DNA of 37,255 bases, taken from Candidatus Gastranaerophilales bacterium (GTDB lineage Bacteria > Cyanobacteriota > Vampirovibrionia > Gastranaerophilales > Gastranaerophilaceae). A program made the position numbers and the translations under genes. Of the stretch, positions 15,421 to 22,547 are shown piece after piece. The notes beneath the pieces are model-generated. The model was not told the DNA's origin and ran no database searches. It worked only from the letters and a program-made list of their open reading frames with translations. Position 1 is the first letter of the stretch, and every line of letters starts with the position of its first letter. The stretch is taken from NCBI GenBank assembly GCA_905234865.1, contig CAJOJE010000019.1, positions 1-37,255 on the forward strand, read 5' to 3'.

Positions 15421-15461
15421 AAAATGCCGGCATTACAAAAAATATCGGCATTTATTTTTTT
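15421..15461. terminator. Bidirectional terminator between convergent genes
   Basis: AAATGCCG (15422-15429) pairs with CGGCATTT (15446-15453), followed by ATTTTTTT on the plus strand and preceded by A-rich sequence that serves the minus strand. Confidence 0.8.
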
Positions 15462-15467
15462 ATGATT

Positions 15468-15947
15468 CTAAAACTTTTTAACCCATACTTTTAAGCGCTC
15501 AAGTGTCGGATTAGAATTTAAAATGTCGCCTTTAGTTATTTCACATGTGTCCGATACGCTTTTTTTAAGATTATCAACCGTTTTCCCGAATCCGCTTCCT
15601 CCGGATGTTGCAAAAAGAATAATTTTTTTGTTTGAAAAATCGTATCTTTCTAAAAACGTATTGATAATCGTAGGCGCAATATACCACCAAATCGGAAAAC
15701 CCAAAAATATTACGTCATAATCGGAAACCGAAAAATTATCCTCAATCATTTTTGGACGTGAATTAAGATTTTTCATTTCTATTGAACTTCTTGAATTTTT
15801 ATCCGTCCAGTTTAAATCGGAATCTGTGTACGGCACCGACGGTTTTATTTCATAAATATCGCATTCAAGAGCTTTTGATAAATTTTCCGCCGTTTCTTTC
15901 GTTGTTCCCGTTGCCGAAAAGTATGCAACCAGAGTTTTTTTGTTCAT
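15468..15947 (-). CDS. Flavodoxin
   Basis: 159 aa, the usual short-chain flavodoxin size. The N-terminal FMN phosphate loop is YFSATGTTKETA (residues 9-20). GFPIWWYIAPTIINTFLE is the aromatic isoalloxazine-flanking loop, and FATSGGSGFGKT is the second flavin loop. These resemble the alkyl/nitro-reductase-associated flavodoxin group found in anaerobes. It would carry electrons in the cytoplasm, for example to reductases. The ATG at 15947 follows AAGGAA. It is a single gene ending at a shared terminator; nothing nearby names its partner. Confidence in the fold is high, in the partner none. Confidence 0.92.
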   Translation of the reverse strand: MNKKTLVAYFSATGTTKETAENLSKALECDIYEIKPSVPYTDSDLNWTDKNSRSSIEMKNLNSRPKMIEDNFSVSDYDVIFLGFPIWWYIAPTIINTFLERYDFSNKKIILFATSGGSGFGKTVDNLKKSVSDTCEITKGDILNSNPTLERLKVWVKKF

Positions 15948-16145
15948 AATTTTTTCCTTTTCTTAATGATTTTAAATTTTGGCGACCCCGTCAAACGGAA
16001 TTTATTTGTTTTACGGTAGATTTTAAATTCCGCAAGTTTAATATATTTTATAAATTTAACAATATATTTATTTTAATATCGTGTCAATATAATAAATGAC
16101 CGCATGTCTTTAAAATTCTCCCGCTGCGGCTTTTAAGATTGTTTT

Positions 16146-16832
16146 TTAATTAAAATGCTTAATTAAAAATAAAAACAAGGGTGCAATAAATGCGGTTAAA
16201 ATTCCGACAATAACAAGAGCAACCGAAGATGTGACGATTTGTTTTTCTTTATTTATTTCAACGCACTTTGATGTTCCTATTATATGACTTGCAGCACCTA
16301 TTGAAAGCCCTATTGCTATATCGTTTTTTACTTTTATTAATTTTAAAATTCTATGTCCGAACATTGCTCCGAAAACCCCCGTCAAAACAACAACGCAAGC
16401 CGTAAGCTCGGGTATTCCGCCTAAATTTTTGGAAATTTCTATTGCAATGGGCGCCGTTACGGATTTTGGGAGCATTGATTCCGTAACTTCAATATTGCAG
16501 TTACAAACTTTTGCGATAATATAGGTTGAAATAACGGCAAAAACCGAAGCTAAAACAAAAGCGGCATAAATAATTCTTTTATTTCTTTTTAAAAGCTCAA
16601 TATTTTTATATACGGGATACCCCAGGGCAACGGTTGATGGAATTAACAGGAAAGTTAAATATTCCGCACTTTCGTTGTATGTACTAAAATCAATACGGAA
16701 TAAAACCAAAGTTAAAATCAAAGCGCCGCCTGCTGTTAAAATAGGAGGAAATTTACTTAAAAGCGGTATTTTCTTTGTTTTTTGGGCAATTTTAAAATAC
16801 AAAACGGATATAATAAGACCAAATAAATTCAT
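16146..16832 (-). CDS. lrgB: LrgB/CidB family membrane protein
   Basis: 228 aa with about seven hydrophobic helices. The family signature is LPKSVTAPIAIEISKNLGG (about 122-140), with VVLTGVFGAMFGHRIL and IGAASHIIGTSKC after it. LrgB works with LrgA. The pair was first described as regulators of murein hydrolase export, and related pairs in Bacillus and Streptococcus carry pyruvate; plant relatives carry glycolate and glycerate. The ATG at 16832 overlaps the lrgA stop by 4 bases (ATGA), so the two are coupled. The L-lactate dehydrogenase gene starts divergently 95 bases from lrgA, which favours the carboxylate transport reading. No LytTR regulator is present. Confidence 0.92.
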   Translation of the reverse strand: MNLFGLIISVLYFKIAQKTKKIPLLSKFPPILTAGGALILTLVLFRIDFSTYNESAEYLTFLLIPSTVALGYPVYKNIELLKRNKRIIYAAFVLASVFAVISTYIIAKVCNCNIEVTESMLPKSVTAPIAIEISKNLGGIPELTACVVVLTGVFGAMFGHRILKLIKVKNDIAIGLSIGAASHIIGTSKCVEINKEKQIVTSSVALVIVGILTAFIAPLFLFLIKHFN

Positions 16833-17242
16833 TTTTCTTTTCTTTCAAACTTCCTTATTTTGCTCAGCCTTAAAAATTTTATTCCCCATTCGGTAAACAG
16901 ACCCGTAAAAACAATAACGGCGGTTGTTGTTACAAAAATTACGACAAAAATCGCAATCCAATTTTTCGTAATAATTGCTCCGTGTGTCATCAAACCGCAA
17001 AACAGCGGTACGAGAAACATTGCCATATTATTTATAAGAACTTCGCAAGACGATTTTATTTGTTCTTCTTTAATAATCCCTTTTGTGAGCGCCGTTGTAA
17101 ATAATATTAACCCCAAAATTGCGGGCGGAAGCTGAATATGTAAGAATTGCACGATAAGACGGCTTATATAATAAAAAAATAATAAAATTATAAAGCCAAA
17201 ACCAAAATTTGAAATCTGTCTTAAAACGGTTTTTATTTTCAT
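16829..17242 (-). CDS. lrgA: LrgA/CidA holin-like membrane protein
   Basis: 137 aa with four hydrophobic helices. The second segment carries QLPPAILGLILF, matching the LrgA pattern of P-x-x-x-x-G near a helix start, and VPLFCGLMTHGAII follows. I placed the start at ATG 17242 (MKIKTVLRQIS); the frame is open for 41 more codons upstream, but those residues are polar and overlap the ldh promoter and start. There is no ribosome site. A TAGAAT hexamer (17255-17250 on the minus strand) ends 7 bases before the ATG, so the mRNA may be leaderless. It forms an operon with lrgB through a 4-base overlap. Probable role: the small subunit of a pyruvate or lactate carrier. Confidence 0.85.
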   Translation of the reverse strand: MKIKTVLRQISNFGFGFIILLFFYYISRLIVQFLHIQLPPAILGLILFTTALTKGIIKEEQIKSSCEVLINNMAMFLVPLFCGLMTHGAIITKNWIAIFVVIFVTTTAVIVFTGLFTEWGIKFLRLSKIRKFERKEK

Positions 17243-17337
17243 TAAAAAAATTCTAACATAAAAAGAATGCACAATTCGTCCTTCCGGCTCTTTTGGTATA
17301 TAATCGGTATAAAAACATGTAACGAAAGGTCTTAAAA

Positions 17338-18303
17338 ATGGAACATAATTGCTTGAAATGCACAAATATCAGAAAAGTTGCAATAATAGGCTTAGGCTTT
17401 GTCGGAGCTGCATGCGCTTTTTCAATAATGCAATCGGGGTTATTTTCCGAAATGGTATTAATTGATGCCGATTTTGCAAAAGCTGAAGGAGAAGCGCTTG
17501 ATATAAGCCATGGCGTACCTTTCAGCCGCCCCATAAAAATTTATGCCGGATGTTATGATGATATAAAAGATGCAAGTTTAGTTATTATAACGGCAGGTGC
17601 AAACCAAAAAAAAGGCGAAACAAGACTTGACTTGGTCAAAAAGAATATATCCATTTTCAAATCAATAATTCCCGAAATTAAAAAAAGAGATTTTAAAGGT
17701 ATTCTTTTAATCGTTGCAAATCCTGTTGACATTTTAACGACGGTTACCCTTAAATTGTCGGGACTTCCGGAAAATAAAGTAATAGGTTCGGGGACCGTAC
17801 TTGATACCGCAAGATTAAAATATGAACTCGGCAATCACTTAAATGTTGATTCAAGGAGTGTTCATGCTTTTATTATAGGAGAACATGGCGACAGTGAAAT
17901 TGCGGCGTGGTCCAGCGCTAATGTTTCAGGCATTCCTTTAAATAAATTCTGCGAAATGAGAGGACATTTTGACCACGAAGAAGCAACGAAAAGAATAGCG
18001 GAAAACGTTAAAAACAGTGCTTATGAAATTATAGAAAAGAAAAAAGCAACGTATTTCGGCGTTGCAATGGCGGTAAAAAGAATTTGCGAAGCAATAATCA
18101 GAGACGAAAAATCAATTTTACCCGTTTCATCATTAATGAAAGGAGATTTTGGAATTGAGGGAATTTCATTATCTATGCCCGCAATTGTCGGTGCTTCGGG
18201 GGTTGAGCGAATGGTTCCGATTCAATTAAATGAAGAAGAAATCAATAAACTTCAAAAATCGGCAAAAACACTCTCCGATATACTAAAAGAAAATAAAGTG
18301 TAG
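17338..18303 (+). CDS. ldh: L-lactate dehydrogenase
   Basis: 321 aa. The NAD-binding motif GLGFVGAA lies at 18-25. The specificity loop ANQKKGETRLDLV (88-100) has Gln at 90, the LDH choice (malate dehydrogenases have Arg), and catalytic Arg96. Substrate-binding R159 follows LDTA, and the proton-relay H183 lies in IIGEHGDSE. It reduces pyruvate to L-lactate with NADH, regenerating NAD+ in fermentation. The N-terminal leader MEHNCLKCTN has a CxxC that most LDHs lack. The ATG at 17338 follows GAAAGG, and TATAAT at 17299-17304 gives a ~27-base leader. It is divergent from lrgAB and followed by a weak terminator. Confidence 0.95.
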   Translation: MEHNCLKCTNIRKVAIIGLGFVGAACAFSIMQSGLFSEMVLIDADFAKAEGEALDISHGVPFSRPIKIYAGCYDDIKDASLVIITAGANQKKGETRLDLVKKNISIFKSIIPEIKKRDFKGILLIVANPVDILTTVTLKLSGLPENKVIGSGTVLDTARLKYELGNHLNVDSRSVHAFIIGEHGDSEIAAWSSANVSGIPLNKFCEMRGHFDHEEATKRIAENVKNSAYEIIEKKKATYFGVAMAVKRICEAIIRDEKSILPVSSLMKGDFGIEGISLSMPAIVGASGVERMVPIQLNEEEINKLQKSAKTLSDILKENKV

Positions 18304-18327
18304 AATTAGAATTAAAATTAAAATTTA

Positions 18328-18364
18328 CTCCTTTTGAGCAGAAATATTTAAAAGGGGATTTTGT
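18328..18364 (+). terminator. Probable ldh terminator
   Basis: CTCCTTTT (18328-18335) pairs with AAAAGGGG (18350-18357), followed by ATTTTG, 25 bases after the ldh stop. The T run is short, so termination may be partial. Confidence 0.5.
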
Positions 18365-18406
18365 ATATATTATATTTAAAATATATCGAAACGAAAGGAT
18401 GAGAAA

Positions 18407-18472
18407 ATGAAAAGTTCAGACAAGTTACTCAGGACAAAATTTATGGGTATTGACTTAAGCTCAGGCTTATAG
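18407..18472 (+). CDS. 21-codon mini-ORF running into the repeat cluster
   Basis: The ATG at 18407 follows a good ribosome site (AAAGGAT at 18394-18400, six-base spacing). The frame encodes 21 residues beginning MKSSDKLLRTKFMGIDLS and stops at TAG 18470-18472, inside the first repeat unit. An AT-rich stretch with TATATT-like hexamers lies upstream. It may be a true mini-gene, or the 5' end of a longer gene cut by the repeat cluster. I recognise no family. Only the initiation signals support it. Confidence 0.35.
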   Translation: MKSSDKLLRTKFMGIDLSSGL

Positions 18473-18774
18473 TGTACCTCGATTGTCAAATTCATCATTT
18501 GCCAATCTGCGGCACAAGGATGGCTTATAGTGTACCTCGATTGGTGGAACTTTTGGTCAACGGTTACAGTCGAAAGCTCATCGCTTCCGACTTTCACCCC
18601 GGCTCACGCAGCGGCACAAGGTTGGCTTATAGTGTACCTCGATTGTCAAATTCATCATTTGCCAATCTGCGGCACAAGGTTGGCTTATAGTGTACCTCGA
18701 TTGTCAAATAAGGTTGGCTTATAGTGTACCTCGATTGTCAAATTCATCATTTGCCAATCTGCGGCACAAGGTTG
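18464..18774. repeat. Irregular 58-bp tandem repeat cluster
   Basis: A 22-base core (begins GGCTTATAGTGTACCTCG) occurs at 18464, 18522, 18624, 18682 and 18716. The full unit is 58 bases (core plus a 36-base tail ending GCGGCACAAGGTT). Spacings are 58, 102, 58 and 34: the second tail is replaced by a longer segment with a 10-bp stem-loop (18568-18592), and the fourth tail is truncated. Tails are copies, not unique spacers, so this is not CRISPR. With the ldh terminator and the mini-ORF it fills the stretch from 18304 to 18775. The last tail ends 1-2 bases before the stop codon of the minus-strand peptidase gene. Confidence 0.9.
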
Positions 18775-18775
18775 A

Positions 18776-19384
18776 TTAATATTCGTTTTCAAGAAATTTA
18801 AAGAGTTTTTCAAATTTTATATACAAGCTGTTTAAATATTCTTTTTCATCAACTTCAATTGTAATTGTTTTTATATTTCTTTCAATTCCCGCATAAGTAC
18901 CGAAAGACCCCGGAGTAGGATAGCCTATATCTTTTTCAACGGGGTATTTTACGATATTTGAAATGATTTTTGCAATATCTTCTGCGCTCCCGTCATAATT
19001 TACGATTTTATAGGGCGAGTGGATTGTAATTATTAAATCGAAATTATTATTTTCTATTAAATTAACGAGCATTTTTGTTTCAATTTCGCTATTCGGTTCA
19101 TATCCGCCAAAATAATCGTCGTTAAAATCTTTTAATTCCCAATTTTTTGTGGGAAAATTCCTGTTAATATCAATACCGTTTTTATTTTTTCTGGTATTTG
19201 AAAAATTTAATCTCGGGATATAAAAAAGATTATTTTTTAAAGGCCTTATCGTATTTTCTTTTAAATATTTATTTATTAAAAATTCGCCCTGCGGTTCATC
19301 TCCATGAATAACACCGATTACAAGAACATTTTTAGGTGTTTTGCAATCGGTGTTATTTAAAAATTTTAGAAGTTCGATTTCCAA
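18776..19384 (-). CDS. M14-family zinc carboxypeptidase, MpaA-like
   Basis: 202 aa, a compact M14 domain. Zinc ligands are in IHGDE (H27, E30) and TIHSP (H122). NGIDINRNFP (69-78) carries the substrate-binding Asn/Arg, and E177 in ITIEVDE is the catalytic glutamate. GYPTPGSFGTYAG (154-166) resembles MpaA, which cleaves gamma-D-Glu-diaminopimelate in murein tripeptide, so cell-wall peptide recycling in the cytoplasm is likely; no signal peptide is seen. The start is probably TTG 19384, since no ATG precedes the zinc motif; a ribosome-like AGAGGA lies 14 bases upstream inside the preceding gene. It follows the RpaB-like regulator by 6 bases, so they are co-transcribed. Its stop abuts the repeat cluster. 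Confidence 0.85.
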   Translation of the reverse strand: MEIELLKFLNNTDCKTPKNVLVIGVIHGDEPQGEFLINKYLKENTIRPLKNNLFYIPRLNFSNTRKNKNGIDINRNFPTKNWELKDFNDDYFGGYEPNSEIETKMLVNLIENNNFDLIITIHSPYKIVNYDGSAEDIAKIISNIVKYPVEKDIGYPTPGSFGTYAGIERNIKTITIEVDEKEYLNSLYIKFEKLFKFLENEY

Positions 19385-19390
19385 TTTTAA

Positions 19391-20137
19391 TTAATTTATC
19401 CTCTGAAACATATACCCTATACCCCTTGCAGTTAAAATCAATTCAGGGTTTGTAGGGTCAGCTTCAAGTTTTGACCTTAATCTTGAAATATGAACGTCAA
19501 CTACACGAGTATCAATTCTGTGATCCGGCGGATAAGCCCAAACATGTTGCAAGATTTCATTTCTTGAATATGCTTGTCCCGAATTATTAACAAGAAGTTC
19601 AAGAAGCGAAAATTCCATACCCGTTAATCTTATTCTTTCGTTCTTTCTGTATACTTGTCGTCTTGCCGTATCAATTTTGATACTTCCCGTCGTAATAACA
19701 TTTTTTGCCGTTTTGCCCATGGGGACGGTGGTTTCTTTTGAGTTTGTACGTCTTAAAACGGCTTTAACCCTTGCTTCAAGTTCTTTCGGGCTGAAAGGTT
19801 TAATAACATAATCGTCTGCTCCGAGTTCAAGCCCCGTTATTCTTTCGGAAACATCTCCCAACGCCGTTAAAATAATAATCGGAATATCGGAAGTTCTTCT
19901 TATTTCTCTTGTTACTCCATAACCGTCCATTTTGGGCATCATCACATCCAAAATAACAAGGTCAGGGTTTGCTTTATTGTAAACTTCAACTGCTTCTTCG
20001 CCGTCCTCTGCCGTTACAACATCGTAACCCTGCATTTTAAGACGGGTTTCCAATATTCTTCTGATACTCGCTTCATCATCCGCAACAAGTATCCTCTGCT
20101 TTGAATCGGCGGATTCATTTTGAATGTCTTCGCTCAT
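19391..20137 (-). CDS. rpaB: OmpR-family response regulator, RpaB-like
   Basis: 248 aa. The receiver domain has D20/D21, phosphoacceptor D64 (VILDVMMPKMDGYGV), T91 and K113. The winged-helix effector runs from about 148 to 246 (RIRLTGMEFSLLELLV, DTRVVDVHISRLRSKLE, TARGIGYMFQRI). These stretches are nearly those of cyanobacterial RpaB (ycf27), which responds to light and redox stress through the kinase Hik33. Here no photosynthesis gene is present, so the target set must differ; envelope or stress control is plausible. No kinase gene is adjacent. An M14 murein peptidase follows in the same unit. The ATG at 20137 has only a distant AAAGGG. The symbol is by similarity. Confidence 0.85.
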   Translation of the reverse strand: MSEDIQNESADSKQRILVADDEASIRRILETRLKMQGYDVVTAEDGEEAVEVYNKANPDLVILDVMMPKMDGYGVTREIRRTSDIPIIILTALGDVSERITGLELGADDYVIKPFSPKELEARVKAVLRRTNSKETTVPMGKTAKNVITTGSIKIDTARRQVYRKNERIRLTGMEFSLLELLVNNSGQAYSRNEILQHVWAYPPDHRIDTRVVDVHISRLRSKLEADPTNPELILTARGIGYMFQRIN

Positions 20138-20221
20138 ACGCTAACTACCCTTTATCTAAAACTATTTATGGATTTATATTAACATATCTTAAAAAAATTT
20201 TAAAGCAATTTTTTAAAAAAT

Positions 20222-20246
20222 AAAAAAAAGCCGACCGGAGGTCAGC
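20222..20246 (-). terminator. Rho-independent terminator
   Basis: On the minus strand, GCTGACC and GGTCGGC pair around TCC (20246-20230), followed by eight T. It ends the transcript of the 179-aa coiled-coil protein. Confidence 0.85.
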
Positions 20247-20285
20247 ATAAGGTTACAAGTTATTTAGGATTTTAGGAGTTAAATT

Positions 20286-20825
20286 TTAAAATTTGATTGC
20301 ATCAGCTTGAATGTTAGATCTTATTCTGTTTTCGTATTGCTGAAGTTCGGCTTCTTTTGCCTGAAGTTGAGTTTCCACTCTTGTTTGTTCCGTTTGCAGT
20401 TCTTTTTCGTATTCGTTTAAAACTTGCTGCATTTGTTTTGAATATTCTTTTAATTCTTCTTTATAAATTTCGTTGAATATCGTCGAAGCATCATAATTGG
20501 CTCCGTCAATACTTCCCATGGTATAACCGTATTGGTTGCCCGTCATGTTATTTGTTTGAGCAAGCTGCTGAATAAGGGCATTTGTTTTTATTGTTGCGGA
20601 TTGATATGCCGCAGCGGATGAGTTTTGCAGATAATCAAGCGTTGTGCCGAATAAGGACGACGGAGCGCTTGCGAGTTCATTCATCGTTAAAGTACCGTCT
20701 GCAATACTGTTTGTGTAATTTGCCAATTCTTGAATTTTGTTTGAAATTTGAACTTCTTCAAATTGAAGATCGGAAACCTCGCTTTTGAGCTGCATTTTCC
20801 TCATTGATAGCATCAACCAGGTCAT
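20286..20825 (-). CDS. Coiled-coil hypothetical protein (179 aa)
   Basis: I do not recognise a named family. It begins MTWLMLSMRKMQLKSEVSDL, has helical ends and a middle rich in S/T/N/G/Y (about 45-115), and ends in a Gln/Glu coiled coil (about 118-170) with VETQLQAKEAELQQYENRI. The gene at 36455-36871 shows the same VETQLxxxxxELxQ(W/Y) tail and a similar length, so they look like members of one family. There is no classical signal peptide. Small helix-middle-helix proteins like this are sometimes export-apparatus substrates or filament subunits, an untested idea. A strong ribosome site AAGGAGG precedes ATG 20825 and a strong terminator follows, so high expression is likely. It is monocistronic. 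Confidence 0.8.
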   Translation of the reverse strand: MTWLMLSMRKMQLKSEVSDLQFEEVQISNKIQELANYTNSIADGTLTMNELASAPSSLFGTTLDYLQNSSAAAYQSATIKTNALIQQLAQTNNMTGNQYGYTMGSIDGANYDASTIFNEIYKEELKEYSKQMQQVLNEYEKELQTEQTRVETQLQAKEAELQQYENRIRSNIQADAIKF

Positions 20826-20993
20826 TTTTTGCCTCCTTAACCTAAATAATACTTAACTTCTTTCCGTTTTTCGATTAAAAAAGGTGCTTTAACCAACTTT
20901 ATTTAACCTTAAACATTAACCTTACATGATAATAAAGTTTTAAAACCCATGTAAATTGCCTGCTTTAAGGGTATTGTTAAGAATTGTTAATAT

Positions 20994-21878
20994 TTAAAAA
21001 AGTGATTTCTGAAAAGGGGTTATATTATCAAAAGTTTTAAAATGTGTTTTTGAAACGTTTGATAATTCAAGTTCTCCGTATTTGGCAACAAATTGTTTAC
21101 CTTTTATTAAAACGTTTTCTCCTGCACCTTTAGGAAATTCAATTCCGTAGTCAAACGAAAGTTTTGAAATTTTTTTACAAAACTCCGCTCTTGCTAAAAT
21201 TGAAGCGCATGCAACAGCAGTATCGCTTTCCGCTCTCGGCATTTGTATCAGTTTTAAATTTTTCCCTTTAGTTTTAAGAGCATTCAGAATAAGGCTCTCA
21301 TCGCCGAATTTATCGGATATTCCTATTTTGCATTCGGTTTTGTTTAATATATTTTCAAAAACGGTGCTGTGCCCCCAAGCTAAAAGTTTATTCAAATTTT
21401 TAAACTTTGCATAAAGTTCGTTATATTTTTTATTCCCTATTGTTACAACATCATAAATTGAATTTTCTTTTATGACGTCAGCCAATTTTAAAATTTTCTT
21501 ATCATCAAGCTTTTTAGAGTCTTGAGCGCCCATATCTTTCATTTTTTGCGCTTTTTCTTCCGTTAAATAACATCCCGCTATAACAAGAGGTCCGAAAAAA
21601 TCGCCCTTGCCCGATTCGTCAACCCCGATGTGCGGATATTCGATTATTTGTTCTGTTTTGTTTTCTTCTTTTACGTTAAAAAGTTTTTCTTTAATATATT
21701 CAATCTCTTTTCCCTGAACAACAACTTTTCCCGATGTATAAAAAGTTACCTGCCAATTTTTATTTTTTGCCTGAAAAAAAGTATGTTGGGGAGTTGAAAA
21801 AGCGCATTCTTCTTTCGATAAAACATCTTTATAATGAACAACAAACGATTTATCGATTGAAGTCGTAAAAGTACCCAT
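20994..21878 (-). CDS. rnhC: Ribonuclease HIII
   Basis: 294 aa. An N-terminal TBP-like domain (about 1-75, with SGKVVVQGKEIEYIK), typical of RNase HIII, precedes the RNase H fold. The catalytic motif is GVDESGKGDFFGPLVIAG (D87, E88), the D-E-S-G-K-G-D form of HIII rather than HII. AESDTAVACASILARAEF supplies further active-site residues. The enzyme removes RNA from RNA-DNA hybrids during replication and repair. The ATG at 21878 has AAGGAG inside the end of the upstream PHP gene, and the stop and start are 2 bases apart, so the two are translated together. No clear terminator follows. Confidence 0.94.
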   Translation of the reverse strand: MGTFTTSIDKSFVVHYKDVLSKEECAFSTPQHTFFQAKNKNWQVTFYTSGKVVVQGKEIEYIKEKLFNVKEENKTEQIIEYPHIGVDESGKGDFFGPLVIAGCYLTEEKAQKMKDMGAQDSKKLDDKKILKLADVIKENSIYDVVTIGNKKYNELYAKFKNLNKLLAWGHSTVFENILNKTECKIGISDKFGDESLILNALKTKGKNLKLIQMPRAESDTAVACASILARAEFCKKISKLSFDYGIEFPKGAGENVLIKGKQFVAKYGELELSNVSKTHFKTFDNITPFQKSLF

Positions 21879-21880
21879 TT

Positions 21881-22516
21881 TTATCTGTTCTCCTTAATTA
21901 AAGAAGTGTGACAATCTTCTCCGCCCGTTTTAATTAAATTATATTTTTCGGCAAGTTTTAAAACCGTTTTCCTTGAATGAAATTTAACAACTCTTGTAAG
22001 CCTGTTATAGGGATAATATACTTCAATTCCGTCCAGCCCGTATGAAACAAGTTTTTGAACAAACCTGTCCAAGGAAATACACCAATAACAGCAAGGATGT
22101 GCTAAAACTGCGATTCCGCCGGCATTATGAATTGCTTCGATAACTTTTTTCGGGTTTCTCGAAGTAAAAATTCTTTTTAAAGTAGAAAATTTTCCCCTGT
22201 CAAATTTTGCGGTTAAGGATTTTAATTCTTCATTATTTATATCAACTCCGTACCCTAAAATATGAGGCAGGTTCAAATCGATAAAACAATCGAATTCAAT
22301 TCCTATTATCATATTCGGAGGAATTTTTTCAAGAGTATAATACCCTTCAAACGTGTTGTGGTCGGTAATTGAAAAAAGTTCAAGATTTAGCTTTTCCGCT
22401 TCTTGTATTAAGTCAAGAAAATCAACACGACCGTCCGAAAAAGTCGAATGAATATGAAGATTGACTTTTGTGAAAAAATCTTCTTTATTAAATTTATGCA
22501 ACATTTTATTCAGCAT
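21881..22516 (-). CDS. PHP-domain phosphoesterase
   Basis: 211 aa. PHP metal-binding motifs appear in order: NLHIHSTFSDG (19-29), ITDHNTFEGYY, GIEFD, VLAHPCCYWC and GGEDCH near the C-terminus. Stand-alone PHP proteins of this kind hydrolyse small phosphoesters such as nucleoside 3',5'-bisphosphates or trim RNA 5' ends; the exact substrate is not visible. I start it at ATG 22516. An in-frame TTG at 22531 lies inside the TATAAT element and cannot be on the transcript. The -10 ends six bases before the ATG and there is no ribosome site, so the mRNA is probably leaderless. rnhC follows in the operon, which suggests a nucleic-acid turnover role. Confidence 0.88.
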   Translation of the reverse strand: MLNKMLHKFNKEDFFTKVNLHIHSTFSDGRVDFLDLIQEAEKLNLELFSITDHNTFEGYYTLEKIPPNMIIGIEFDCFIDLNLPHILGYGVDINNEELKSLTAKFDRGKFSTLKRIFTSRNPKKVIEAIHNAGGIAVLAHPCCYWCISLDRFVQKLVSYGLDGIEVYYPYNRLTRVVKFHSRKTVLKLAEKYNLIKTGGEDCHTSLIKENR

Positions 22517-22518
22517 GA

Positions 22519-22528
22519 TATAATTATA
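22519..22528. promoter_or_regulatory. Palindromic -10 element shared by divergent genes
   Basis: TATAATTATA is a perfect palindrome giving TATAAT on both strands: 22519-22524 for the plus membrane-protein gene (which has an AAGGAAG site) and 22528-22523 for the minus PHP gene (leaderless). Two polymerases cannot use it at once, so the two directions should compete. Confidence 0.6.
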
Positions 22529-22547
22529 CAAAAAAAAGGAAGAATTT

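Noticed and set aside
15948-16145. Hidden gene or riboswitch between flavodoxin and lrgB
   Set aside because: No frame with a ribosome site; only a weak CCGCA/TGCGG pairing near 16101-16135.
16829-17365. Longer LrgA with 41 extra N-terminal residues
   Set aside because: The extension overlaps the ldh promoter and start, is polar, and lies upstream of a good -10 for the shorter form.
18376-18597. Minus-strand 73-codon open frame across the repeat cluster
   Set aside because: It exists only because repeat units happen to be open in one frame; no ribosome site and no independent support.
18464-18774. CRISPR array
   Set aside because: The stretches between cores are copies of each other and vary in length (12-80 bases); no unique spacers and no cas genes.
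18464-18774. Promoter inside the repeat unit (TTGACA then TATAAG on the minus strand)
   Set aside because: The spacer is only 12 bases, too short for sigma70 use.
20826-20993. Regulatory RNA between rnhC and the 179-aa gene
   Set aside because: Only AT-rich sequence with scattered TTAAC words; no stable fold or terminator that I can see.
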